From Ancylostoma caninum (lineage: Eukaryota; Nematoda; Chromadorea; Rhabditida; Ancylostomatidae), in the NCBI GenBank assembly GCA_037903475.1, contig JBAJFG010000076.1:620001-684000 (forward strand): DNA of 64,000 bases, read 5' to 3'. The notes beneath the pieces were generated by a model. It did no database searches. It was not told where the DNA came from and saw only the letters and a list, made by a program, of their open reading frames with translations. Below, one piece after another: positions 53,010-64,000 of the stretch (its first letter is position 1; each line of letters opens with the position of its first letter). The position numbers were made by a program, and so were the translations under genes.

Positions 53010-54240
53010 GAGAAACTCCGGTCCCTCCACTTCAACCATGCGCAGGTAATCCATCCTCTAACTGCCGTATCCATCCTTCCGTCAGCATACTCCGTTAGCG
53101 TACCAAATACTGGAATTCCTCGGCTTGCGTAAAATCAGTACCGTTTGCGTCCAGAACATCGTCATCATCCTGTGTAGAGCTCATGACTTCGGTTTTCTTC
53201 GGATTTAACTTCACGCCCGCCCCTGCAAGTGCCGATTGCCACTTCTGGATCTTGAGCTGGATTTCTGCTAACGAATCTGCGATTAGAGCGACATCATCCG
53301 GCTAGTGCGTATGGCAGTGCGTATGGCGGGCTTTCCAGAAGATGTTTTACCAACGTGTCAAGTGTCATAATGAAGAGGAATGGGCTCAATACTGATCCTT
53401 GGTGCACCCCCACTCTTATAATATATCGAACGTTGATGTTGTTCCATGTGGAGTGTGCACCCTTGCGGTTGATCCGTCATACATCACTTTGACTGTTCTC
53501 ACCAAGTATGTACTCCAGGATACCTCGTTTTCTAATCACCTCCCAAAGCACTGTGTGCGGCAATCTGTGCTTTCTCCAAATCCCGGAATGCGATGTGGCA
53601 TGGTTTGTTCTTTTTGCAGTACGTCTGCTCCACGTGACCGGCAATAAAGATGGTATTAGTTGTCGATCGCCCTAGGACGAATCCAAATTGATCCGATGCA
53701 ACTTCCACCATATCTCTCAGTGGCATATCACATATTCAGAAGACATCTTATTCGTAGATCGTTCGTAGATCTTCACTGTATGGGCGATGAGCTTGATACC
53801 TATATTGTTCGCACAACCCATCACTCCGCCTTTCCTTTTGCACGGCTATGATGCTGTCTCTGCACGCTTCTGGAATCTTCGCGGACCTTGTGATGTTGTT
53901 GAGAAAGTTGGTCAGCCACCGCAGGCCTGGTTCGCCGAGTGTCCGCCACGCTTCCACTGCACCGAGTCTTTGCCAACCTTCATTTTCTTCACGGCCTTTC
54001 TCACCTCATCAACAGTTCAAGGCTATATTGGCCCAGCTACTAATTCAACGGGGTTCTTCTCTTTTCTTGGGGATTCTTTGTTTAGAAGATGCGAAAAATA
54101 GGCTCTCCACCGCTCCGCGAAATCAGGCCAGACTCCGTCAAATACATCAGCGCAATTCACAGAGTATTGTCTGGCGCTATTCTGGAGAAGTAAACATGAA
54201 ACCGAAGAGTAACGTCTGGGATGCCATTTCTTATGCAACC
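53010..54240 (-). pseudogene. Decayed RTE-type reverse transcriptase
   Basis: Fragments in order on minus, in several frames: ERWRAYFSHLLNKESPR, LTNFLNNITRSAKIPEACRD, DQFGFVLGRSTTNTIFIAGH, PDDVALIADSLAEIQ (the YADD region with its first residues lost), VKLNPKKTEVMSST and LDANGTDFTQAEEFQYL. Same subfamily as 25648-28251 by motif. Multiple frameshifts, stops and deletions. Confidence 0.75.
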
Positions 54241-54540
54241 TTTCGCCGAAGGCCTAGCACCAATGAAAGTGCTACCTAGAAAAACTTCAACGCAAACTTA
54301 TGTAGTGCATATTTTCAGTGACGCCAAGTGCACTTCACTCCGCAATTTACTTGTAATACAGCGGAAAACGTGCTGATCGACGAGACTTTTAGGCTGGATA
54401 AAGCATTGCATCGTCTTGCTGCTGATGATTGTGAGACTATCACGCAAAATCTGCACCAGATTGATGTTCAGTAGAGCACAGAAAAGTGGGCCTTCCGAAC
54501 CTCGCTTGGATGAGAAAATCAAGCCCTACTTAAAAGTTTG

Positions 54541-54623
54541 GCTACAGAATGAATGTGAGAGTCCACGAAAATAGTTGGTCCATACCCAACTATTTTCGTG
54601 GACTCTCATTTTCATTCTGTAGC
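54541..54623. repeat. Long hairpin, 38-bp arms with 2 mismatches
   Basis: Arm 54541-54578 (GCTACAGAATGAATGTGAGA + GTCCACGAAAATAGTTGG), 7-nt loop, complement 54586-54623. It lies just before the acceptor of the next exon. Confidence 0.85.
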
Positions 54624-54643
54624 ATTTTCTATCTAGTTCTCAG

Positions 54644-54937
54644 ATCACATGTACTCGCTGATTGCTGTCGAGATTCCTGGGGAGAAACTTGTCAAAACCT
54701 TATTGGGTAAGAATTGACTATCACGGGAGTATTGAGCAGCCGTAGTTTTTCTCTTTCCTATTTCCTATTATTCATGCTTATGGATAACCCCAGATATTCG
54801 TTGGGAAGAGCATTTCTCGCGTTTTGCGATTTGCATTACCGGCAGAGCTAGCATTGGAGAAGTGAATTTTACAGGTAAAGTTTTTGTAACGATCAGCATT
54901 TTTTCTAGAATGTGTGCCAAGGCCAACTGCTCCATAG
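54644..54937 (+). CDS. Last three exons of an unidentified gene
   Basis: Exons 54644-54706, 54794-54874, 54909-54937 (TAG). All junctions are phase 1 with good TCTCAG, CCCAG and TTCTAG acceptors. They encode HMYSLIAVEIPGEKLVKTLL, then DIRWEEHFSRFAICITG and RASIGEVNFT, then ECVPRPTAP. I do not recognise the family. A further open segment at about 54330-54473 (VLIDETFRLDKALHRLAADD) has exon character but its phase does not fit. The gene runs toward the helicase gene (convergent 3' ends ~835 bp apart). Confidence 0.45.
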
Positions 54938-55771
54938 CGAAATCCTCTTGTAAATTCTATTCTCAACTTTGAAATACCTCAAAACTTTCCTTGTTGATTA
55001 GGGAGAAGGACAGGACAAAGCATGGGTCTGCGGGAGAGGAATAATTGAGCAAACGTTTTACGCTAAATTATACTTTTCGTCCTACAGTTAGTTGGCCAAT
55101 GTCGGTTATGCGGTGGAAAACTATCCAAAAAGTAGCAGCCCATGAGTTAAGAATGCAGTCATCGTATATCCCGCAAAGACAAAGGGAACCTCTATTTTTT
55201 CCCACTTGTCGGAAGTGGAAACTCCGAAACCCGCAAAAAAAAAAACCGGCTTGTTGGAAGTTCGGAACACGGAAGCTCGGAATTTCGCTCATGCCTGATC
55301 GCCATGGTAAGAAGAACTGTTACACGTGGCGAAAGAAAATCACTGGTTTTCGTGAACTTTGGCGTACAAACGATGTGATCCCGTACGAGAATTCGCCAAA
55401 CTGTCTGTTTGGCACTTGAAAATTCGCGCATCGAAATGTACTTCTGAACGAGGAAGTATTCTTTATTCCCCATAACTCTCTCGCGATTTACCACCGCTTG
55501 ACAGCATTGTTTCAACGACATCAAACGTACACCTTCTAGGACAATAGACGTTAGTTCAGAATAGTGATAAATGAGGCTCTTAACTTACAACTGAGACAAT
55601 TCTCTCTCTATAAAGAAGATCCCTTAAACGGGTGAACGCAAAACACTAAACATAACTTCACAGACTCTGTAACTTTACGAAGACAGCGATCAACAGCAAA
55701 ATCAACAATAACAACAACGTCAACAATCCAGTAGGAACAAGAGCAGTGGCACAAGTTCTGCGATCTGATAA

Positions 55772-58700
55772 TTATTTCTTCTTTGTTTTGAGACGATGAG
55801 CAACGCGAGCCTTTTGGAAAGCAGAGTCTTCAGGTCTGTAAAGGGATATATCAAAATTTTGAAGAACGTAGCATACTAAATACTGTGAAAGGGTTCCTCT
55901 GAAGTAGACCTACAGTATAACAGCAGCGTATTATAGTCAGCTAAAGCTCTCAAATCAGTGTGATGTACAGTGAAAGACGGAAGCTCTGGATTCTTTGGAG
56001 CACTTTCGAGATTGCTGCATAATTTTTGTGATAAGCCAGTATTTGCTGCTGAAACGAACCCTCCGAGCTCGAGAATCATTTGAAATAAGAGTCCAGGAAC
56101 GTTCAGCTCAGCGCGTGGAACAGGAGAGAAAACACGATCATATTTCTGCAGATTTGTCAAATTGCGTGCATGTGAGAATGATTCTCAAGGTTTTCGAACT
56201 GAGTAACTGAGCTTTTCCAAGTCACCACTGAGTTGAGAGGCAAAATCAGAAAAGACATTTGCATTCATGATACAATCCAGAAGCATCTAACATTGCTAGA
56301 GATAACTGCAATGAATTGATGACTTCATTTTGATGAATTAGAAAGTAGTTTTTTGTTTGCATTCTGCCGTCAAGGCCTCGAGCAGCTAACACAGAGGACG
56401 AGTCTTGTCGCGAACGTATCGCCATACAGAACAAAGAAGCTAGGTCACCAAAACCTGGCCGATAGATGATCTCGTGCACTTGAGAAGATGAACCACTCTA
56501 TGAAGCCAAGCAGCAGAGCTGTAGACCTTTTATGTCCACAGAAAATGCCCAACGGGAGTTTCTTCTGTGCAATCTCGTTCCTCGACCTTTTCCAAGAATC
56601 GGCTTAGCAGTAGACAAAATTTCAGAGTAGAATTTTAGCCGGTGTCATGCAACTACCGAATGGGACTTTCAAAGTTCCAGGAACATATCTGCTTTTCCAA
56701 TTGAAGATAATTATTCCTGTTTTCAACTGACCGCTGAGGTGTTCTTAGTAATACGCTGCATGCCAGAACTCACCCATGACGTGCTTTCTTGACAGACTTC
56801 TTCCCCACAGCTGTAAGAGCTGATGTGAACGTGGACTTCTTTCCGGCCACCGCCTTCTTTTTATTCCTTGCAGCAGGAGCAGTCTGAAAATACTTCGTAA
56901 CCTATTTGTTCGCAGCAAGTGAAAATAAAAAAGTTGACTACAGTCAAATCGATTACTGCTCCATTCATAGAAGTGCAGCGCAAACGTAAAACGGTTACGG
57001 CTAGAGAACAAATGTGGTATCTCACCTCAACTGCAGGTATATCTGATAACCTCATTGACTTTTTCTTCGCCATTGTAACTTTCCTCTGAAAGGATAAACA
57101 TTCAAACAACGCTGTAGAAGAGTAAGAAAGACCTGTAAAATCGTCGTAACGTTTTCAGCGTCCAAACACACCATCACCTATTTTGTAAGCTCAAAAATAA
57201 GTGGAGAAAATTAGAAAACTGGTGGGTAAAAGTAAATCGGAATATTGAGCGAATAGGAGAGAATGAACGCATTGTAGACAAAAAACGAAAATGACAAGAC
57301 AATGACGAGATTTTAAAAACATGGGGATGTTATTTCTGCAGGTCCCATTTGTATCAAAAACAATGGAAAATAAAAAAAAGAGTGAAAAATAAACGCGTGA
57401 CTAGATCATCACTGAATCCAAGGTATAGCATGATTTCTCCAACAAGAAAAGGCAGGAAACGCGTCTATATCAAATCCGTCTATATCAATCAAATCCCGTA
57501 AGCACTACAAAAAACACACCCTCACCTTCAATGGTGTCTCGACAACAGCGCGCAGCCGCTTGTTCTTGCCTCGTCGAGCTCTCTTCGCCTCACGTGCCTG
57601 GTACGCCATCTCGTGTTCGAGCCGAATCTGCTCTGGCTGTAAAAAGAGGAAGTGAAGCCTGAGAAAGTAGAAAACCGAGAAGGAATTCTACCGTTTTTTC
57701 GGCTTGTTTTCGTTTCAGCTCTTCTTTCCTCATCGCCTTCCTTTCTGCTCGCTTACGTTCACGTTCTGAAGCGCCAAAAATAAATGGAAACTCAGTTCAG
57801 GTGCCATAAGAATATTTAGACATTATATTATGTTGATGCAAAAGAAATGGCGCCACTTCTTCAAAAAAAAAAACATAATCTCGTTCGGACAGAGTTTGAC
57901 AACTAAATGTGGTGACGCAGTAGAGCAAAGAGAACTTTTTTATTCTATGGATATGAAAGATTTCCCTTACAGTTGGCAGTCTCGAGATGATTTAAAATGT
58001 CGAGAAACCTCGTTCTCATTTTTTTACTTCCTCGACTTTTCAACGATACTACAAGCAATGCAGTCCAAAATACCTTCTCTTTATCTGGCGAAGACGTTAC
58101 AATCTACTCCACATGTAAGCTCTGGTGGAACGTCTTCGCTCCGAGGGAAAAGTAGATGAGTTTGAAGTTTGAGTTTTTTCAAGCATCTCTTTCGTTACTT
58201 CTATAATTCTTGCTGCATGATTCTGTCCAAGCTGCTTTCCGAAAAAAACACCTTGAACAATACCTACTGCTGTTATTGGTCCCAAAAAGTCGCAAACGGT
58301 CTCTCTAGGAAAACTGTCATACCTCTGCACCTTTTCCCAGCTCTGGAAGTGCTATGCCGCAAGAAAAAAAATCGTCAAACATGGCGGTATGAAAACGAGG
58401 TTTTCGAAAGTTTTTGCCTTCGCAGTTCCATGAGATATAGGCCTAAGTCGTTGGGGACCTGCTCATACGATGAGCAATCCCTGCTAATTAGAGGAACTTT
58501 AAAGTTTGCTGAAGTTATCGTTCATTAAAATTGTGGAAGAAAATACAGTCAACACGAAAATGGGACATTTCTCTCGCATCAACCTAATAGAAGGGCTGAA
58601 AATACACTGCAATAAATATGCATTGTCAATTTTACGTCCCACAATACTTGCTCACCCCCCCCCCCCCCTCAAACCCCAGTCGTGTCACACAAGCGAAACG

Positions 58701-61700
58701 CGCTGTATTAGCAAAGAAGCAGGTGTTCCAGATAGAAATTCAGCTTTTTCATGTTTTCGAAGCTACTGATGCAATTTACGCCATTGGCTCATGCATTTTT
58801 GCAGAGTCTTATGTCCTAAATTGAAGAATTGAACCAATCACTTGCATAGAATTAATGTCAGCCTCGCTAACATCTAAGTGCCGTTACACAGCACATAGGT
58901 TCTAAGTGCTTATGCGCTGAGCGTGAGTACCTCCTTCCGTCGCCTTCTTGAACCAAATGCGTCCTTCTCGCTCAGTCGTTCCCGTCTCCAGTTTTTCCTC
59001 CGTCTTCTTCATAGCTGACTCCGCTAAACGCAGCTCTCTTTCCTCCTTCTCTTCAAGGTCGATTTGTCGAATAGAGTCTTCCAGGGAGTCAATTCGCTGT
59101 CGATATGCTTCCACTACTTCTAAAAACGAGTAAGTGCACGCTAGGCGAGGTGAACCGAACTGGTGCAAAGCAACCGGAGAAAATGAGACGGTACTGTTAC
59201 CAGGAGCGACTTGTCGCTGTTTGAGACTACGATCCGGATTTGTATTTATGATCTCTTTCAGAAGTTTTCTCTCCTCCTCTCCTACTAGAGAAATTGACCT
59301 GAACAAGAGAAACTAGAAACTTCGAGAAGAAGAACGGTAAAAAAGAATTTATTATTAAAGAAGTGAGCTGCAATTCGATCTCACCGGCCAACTCGTCCAG
59401 CTCGAGCGGTTCGTCCAACTCGATGAATATACTGCTTGATTGTCTTCGGCATATGCATGTTTATAACCTGGAAGAAGAATTGGTCATTGTGTCAAGAATT
59501 GGTCAAGTTAGTATGAGCGATTGCACATGATAACGCACAGTTTGAACGCCCTCAATATCGAGTCCTCTTGAAGCCAGATCCGTCGAAACCAGCACATCTA
59601 TCTAAAATGCAGGGAGATTGTTCAGAAACTATAAGAAACTGCTCACCTTGGCATTATTCGAATTTTTTCTGAATTCATCTTTGAAATCTTTGGAATTCCA
59701 ACGCAGATCTGGATTTGTGCCTACTCCAGCCATTCCATTACATTCTCGCTTTCGTTCGCTTCATTTTCTCGACCCCCGTCATAAAAGAGTGATGAGATAA
59801 TCAATAATAATCATAATGATAAATAAATGATAATCAGGGTCGAGCGTACGATGGTAATTTACCAAGAGGGGTCGCCTTGGGGGAGGAGGGGAGGGGTTGC
59901 CTGAAGAGGGTAGTATGATAAAAGCAAGATAGAGAAGTTCGTTGTTTATCGCGGGCTCCAAGTCCGACTCTTCGCGAGGGTGGTAGTGTTGCAAACATTT
60001 CAACATGCTCGTTTTCTTTTAGTACCATGAATAACATGTGTAAAATCGACGGTGAACACTTTCTACTTAAGCTTGGACGCTTTATTTGGCAGTAAAACGA
60101 CTGCTAGGGTCCAATAAATATGTAGCTCAAAAGCAAGCCCATGGATGGTGTCGTAGCACCTCTGGACATCACACGGTGTTCCGAAGCTGTGGAGGCGGTT
60201 TCCCAGAGTCAAACCTTATGATGATGCAAAATCTCACCTCTTTAGTTCGTTGGAAATTTTTTTATAGCGATAAGACCACATAAGACATAGCCGCAAAATT
60301 TGTTAAATTTGAGGCATGTTGACACTCAATTACTGACAAAATCAGAAGGTCCTGTAAAAGATGACCCTCCGTATAAGAAAGAGCAATTCTTCCTCTATCG
60401 TAACGCGTTGGAACTTATGAAAAACAGTCATAAAGTTATTGGCCTCAGATTAACACTACATTCTTAAACTTGCCAAAAATCAGGTTTTTCTTTCATGACT
60501 TTTTTCAGCGTACATTTGAAAACTGACAAAACTTTGAAGATGATTCTGAAAGAGGAAGCCAATCTCTATACTCGTGTTAAATTTCGGCCCACAAAGTTAC
60601 CTGGGAGGAGTTTTATTCCGTTGGTAAACCGATGGTAAACCGTAGGTAAAAATGGCAATTTCCCCAGCTTTTTACCAACGAATTTCCACCCAAATTTAAC
60701 CCTGATAAACCAAATTCCTTGAAAAATGAAGATGTGCTCCAGAAAGCGCAAATCTTCCTGGTAGCAGAACAACTTCAGCCATTTTCCTAGTTCGCGTGCC
60801 AATCCTTTTAAAATTCGTGACAAACAACCATACATCTGCACGTGTATGATTTTAAATCTTAGTAGAAGAACACCACTCACGCGCTACTTTCACAGCTCAA
60901 AAAAAGGGCCTGACAATTTGTTTTTGTTTAAACACATAGATACTTGATGTCCCACTGCTCCACATGCATTTTCCCACTTAGCAGAAATTAGTCTTCGGCT
61001 GGGATCGAACCCTGGACCTGTTTGAACATGAATACAACTTCTTCGTCACTCCAGTTGCTTGCAATAAGTGTGTAGATGTGCGACACAGATATGCGCGACA
61101 ATGGCTGGCTGTTTCATTGATAAAACTTGAAGTTCAAAAATAAAAATTACAAATTGAATAGTGGAAAATTAATTTTAAAAATTAATTGAATTCAAAAATT
61201 ACCTTCCGGATATTTTGAAAGTTGTTGGTTTACAATAAGTGAATGCGTAAAAAAGTTAAATGTTCCGGAGGTGGTCGCATCATTCCCGTCTACAAAGGGG
61301 GGGGGGTCGCTTCGGGGCGAATTTTCACCAATACCACGCTTGACCCTGTGAAAACCACTTTGAACAAAATATCTAGAGCATACTCTTACGGAGAAATAGT
61401 AAACTTTTAGTGAATGTTGTCGTTGTGCTTGTGAAACATGCGAATCATATGCAAACAGACACGCAAGACAAGCAACAAAGCCTCTCATTACAGATACAAT
61501 AAATCTAGAAGGAGAACTAAATCATATGCACGTAGCATGGATAACGACAAGATGAAAGCAATAGAATATCACTTACAATTCGAATGTTTGAGCCATTTCA
61601 AATGAGATTTCGATCAATCAGCAAAACTGCGATTAAGAATTTTTTTCGAACAATATACGATAATATTTTCAATCCTTTTTACACTTTAGAAAAAAACGAA

Positions 61701-64000
61701 AACATTTGCTGGTATCATCGAAACAGATGAACAGAATCAGAAGGGGTTTCAAACCAAAATAGTTCTAAAATATTTACTTCTCTCGGTTGCTGTGTAGACT
61801 CTTCACCTCGACACGCTAACTTTTTTATGTCACGTAAGAGCGAATAGTTGACAAGAAAAAGTTTTAACCAATGCAACTGTAATTATGGTTTCAAAGCAAT
61901 GAAACTCTCGCTACCTCTCGCTTTTTGAATTTGGACAGGGCTTCGATACGCTGAGCTTGTGAAAGCGAAGAGTGCATTTGTCCAGCCTAAAAGCTAATCA
62001 ATGCATAGAGCCAATCTGGCAAAAACCAGATCAGAGAAGAACCGGACTCACCTTCAATCCCAGGAGACCAAGGAGGATGTGCATTCGCTGGCAATCCTTC
62101 TTCATCTTCACGAACACGATGGTGTTCTCCTGAGTAGATCACGAATTTCCTATCCATACTGTGAAATTCAAGACAAGGGCAAACTCCCCGATTCCCGCAA
62201 CAAATACACGTATGACCCACCACTTATTTTATAATTAGCATCATTAGTTTGCTACACCGCAATTGATTTAATAGATTCCAATTCGCTCAGGACGAAGGAA
62301 AAGCGAACAGTAACCAAAAAAAAAAGGACCGACAGAAATGGTGGTGCTAGCTCATCTCTGTCCCCGGGATTCAAGAAGAGCGGTTTGTGCGCATAAGAAG
62401 TGATGAGAAGTTTTTCCTTGTGTGGCAACGATAGGAAATAGATAGGAAATAGGATCGCTGACCTGGAGCCATTGAAATTGGGTCAGCCATTCATCTAAGT
62501 GTTACAGCAATATGGTTAACTGTAAACGTAATTACTACAGGGTGCGGAAAAGGTATTGATAGTGAAATCAATCTCTACAACAACGCATTAGATATATGTA
62601 GTTACTGCAATATTTTTTATTAAGTAAGATTAATAACTAAGTAACAATTGACATTCAATCATTCATCCTTTTGTCTTGATACACTTACGGAGGTGGCGCA
62701 GGAAGGCATCCACGGTGCGCCGCAGGTAGTCTGCATCAAGATTCTTCCATTGACGGGCAAAAATGCCTTTTGAAGAAGTGATATTCTTGTGAGGAGTTTT
62801 AATATCAAGTCCTGCTTCTTCCCATACTGGGAGATCAAGAGAATCGGTACTAAATATTTGGTGGCCGTTCTTGAGAAGAAATGAAATCGCGAACATTTGG
62901 ATGGCGTCACTGTTGCGTCTTGCGAACCATATGGGGTGGGGTTGAATCTTATTGGAACACGTATGGATTACTTCCAAAATGAGAATTTAGCCATGAAAAG
63001 ACACAAATAAATTGTTCTTCGCCGTTCAAAGGCGCACAAAAACATTAAGGAAACAATTATCAATACTTTTTCCGCACCCTGTATACTTGAGGACCGAATG
63101 AAAATCGGGAGCTTTACTTCAATTGAAATTTAGCAACTGATTCGAGCATTCGAATAACTGAGAAAAAGAGCCCTACAGCCGTTCCTATAATTCTTCAAGA
63201 AATGTGTATTATAAATATAAATAGATAAATAAATAGATAAAAATTTTGCGTATTTTTACTCTCTTGTTCGAGCAGGCCAACTTTCGACTTATTCGAGGTC
63301 GAGTATTCACGTTCTTGCATACCTAAAGAGTTACTCAGACCTATCTCCAGTGGTTACACGCTTGATCTAGGAGTTCAAAGGAAGCTGGAAGGAAAATCGA
63401 GCACAACTAACATCATTCTACCAGGTGAAATGCCAATACTTTCCTATTTGAAGCAATCATAGCACTGCTTGTAGCTTATCTTACACTAGTTTACCTTACA
63501 CCTAGTGACACCTAGTGAGTAACTCGACTGAAGTTAACCCCATTTACGTGATCGAGACCCAGAACTGAATAGCCCTGAATGTAGTCACCTGGAATGTTCG
63601 CGTAACGAGTGCAGCAATAATGGCTTCGCGATCGCCTTCACGTCCTGCACGTATACGAATAAATTCTTGCCTGGAAACACCTTCGTCTATCTTTCAATAA
63701 TCCTTCCGTAGTTAATAATGCAAGCCCAAGACCTCACCTAAGTTTCAATGCTGTTTCTGTGTTTTCATTTATAAATATCTTTACAGGTTTCTTCAGAGAC
63801 ATCGATGCCAACTCGTCAATCTACAAGAACCAGTTGTTGGAGGAGACCGAGTGTAAAAGTTTTCGTCACTTTACTTTCGAAGAAGTACTCGCCGAACGAG
63901 TGGCGAAAGTCTCACCTGGTCCGTCATCGTCGCAGAAAACAACAATGTCTGTCGATTTGGCGCGCACAACCGGATTAGTTCGTTCATCTGGTCCTTGAAC
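55772..64000 (-). CDS. ddx-27: DEAD-box RNA helicase DDX27/Drs1 (3' part; 5' end off window)
   Basis: An ATP-dependent RNA helicase of the DDX27/Drs1 group, needed for large ribosomal subunit assembly in the nucleolus. Exons on minus, all phase-consistent: 64000-63916, 63820-63738, 63670-63589, 62129-62052, 61986-61915, 59601-59539, 59467-59395, 59298-59201, 59119-58931, 57765-57692, 57636-57526, 57085-57026, 56883-56774, 55835-55772 (TAA). Visible motifs: III in LLFSATMTDQ, then RQEFIRIR and REGDREAIIAALVTRTF; IV in NTIVFVKMKK; V in STDLASRGLDIEGVQT; VI in YIHRVGRTARAGR. The family-specific tail follows: SISLVGEEERKLLKEII, EAYRQRIDSLEDSIRQIDLE, EGRIWFKKATEGGE, MRLSDIPAVE and the basic end ARVAHRLKTKKK. 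The N-terminal region and motifs I-II lie beyond the window. Introns carry two TIR elements. No frame break was seen. Confidence 0.95.
57831..58584. mobile_element. Mariner-type MITE in helicase intron
   Basis: TA at 57829-57830 and 58585-58586. Ends TGTTGATGCAAAAGAAATGG and (inward) GGTTGATGCGAGAGAAATGT match at about 18 of 21 positions. They are similar to the right terminus of the 17158-24574 segment (GGTTGATGCAAAAATAATGC). No transposase. Lies between exons 58931 and 57765. Confidence 0.6.
60990..61075 (-). repeat. tRNA-like SINE fragment
   Basis: Minus strand has GGTTCGATCCC (B box) preceded 45 bp upstream by AACTGGAGTGACG, a loose A box. Stems do not pair as a tRNA. Inside a helicase intron. 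Confidence 0.35.
62538..63081 (-). mobile_element. Deleted Tc1/mariner (maT-like) element in helicase intron
   Basis: TA at 62536-62537 and 63082-63083. Termini CAGGGTGCGGAAAAGGTATT + GATA and (inward) CAGGGTGCGGAAAAAGTATT + GATA are one mismatch apart. The minus frame 62977-62663 encodes a transposase C-terminus: DLPVWEEAGLDIKTPHKNI and LRRTVDAFLRHLRKCIKTKG. Catalytic regions upstream are deleted, so it is non-autonomous. Confidence 0.85.

Noticed and set aside
55045..55419. 125-codon plus-strand frame rich in Lys, Arg and Trp
   Set aside because: No acceptor, donor or homologous motif; it contains an A-run and is downstream of a finished gene. Chance frame is the simplest reading.

Overview
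This window looks like a chromosome piece from a nematode, most probably a strongylid (hookworm-like, clade V) worm. The evidence is one chemoreceptor of the nematode-specific srx family, short introns with TTTCAG-type acceptors, abundant RTE- and CR1-clade retrotransposons, many Tc1/mariner-type short elements and G-homopolymer runs. The genus is an inference. There is no bacterial-style coding. Long uninterrupted open frames are nearly all retrotransposon or minisatellite; the host genes were found by joining short exons whose splice phases agree.

Layout. 1-15 kb is repeat-dominated: a rearranged BEL/Pao-like LTR locus with a tRNA-Gly sequence, TTAA-flanked short elements, a decayed RTE, a mariner-type short element, a 50-bp minisatellite, and an interspersed element with a 118-bp internal repeat that is interrupted by a SINE. 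15-25 kb holds an srx receptor gene (+). Its third intron is 7.6 kb long and contains two small multi-exon genes on the opposite strand, apparently inside a segment bounded by mariner-type inverted repeats. 25-35 kb is a cluster of non-LTR retrotransposons (two RTE-type, one CR1-type), a SINE and a fold-back element. 35-38 kb holds TIR elements. 38.7-47.7 kb is an 18-exon gene (+) for an unrecognised multi-zinc-finger protein; one 5.1-kb intron is filled with an interspersed element and two minisatellite arrays, one of them hit by a mariner. 47.7-54.6 kb has no gene I can support, only hairpins, a fold-back element and decayed RTE and Penelope-like pieces. 54.6-54.9 kb carries the last exons of an unidentified + strand gene. 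55.8 kb to the right edge is the 3' two-thirds of a DDX27/Drs1 DEAD-box helicase gene (-), convergent with it, with two Tc1/mariner-type elements in its introns.

How it fits together. The host content is one conserved ribosome-biogenesis helicase, one chemoreceptor, one large novel zinc-finger protein, two nested unknown genes and one gene tail. Almost everything else is mobile or tandem DNA, much of it inside introns, and several nested insertions give a relative order of events. The most unusual observations are (1) the TIR-bounded, gene-bearing 7.4-kb block in a receptor intron, (2) an LTR end followed by TGG and the complement of a complete tRNA-Gly, and (3) the unrecognised zinc-finger family with its satellite-filled intron.
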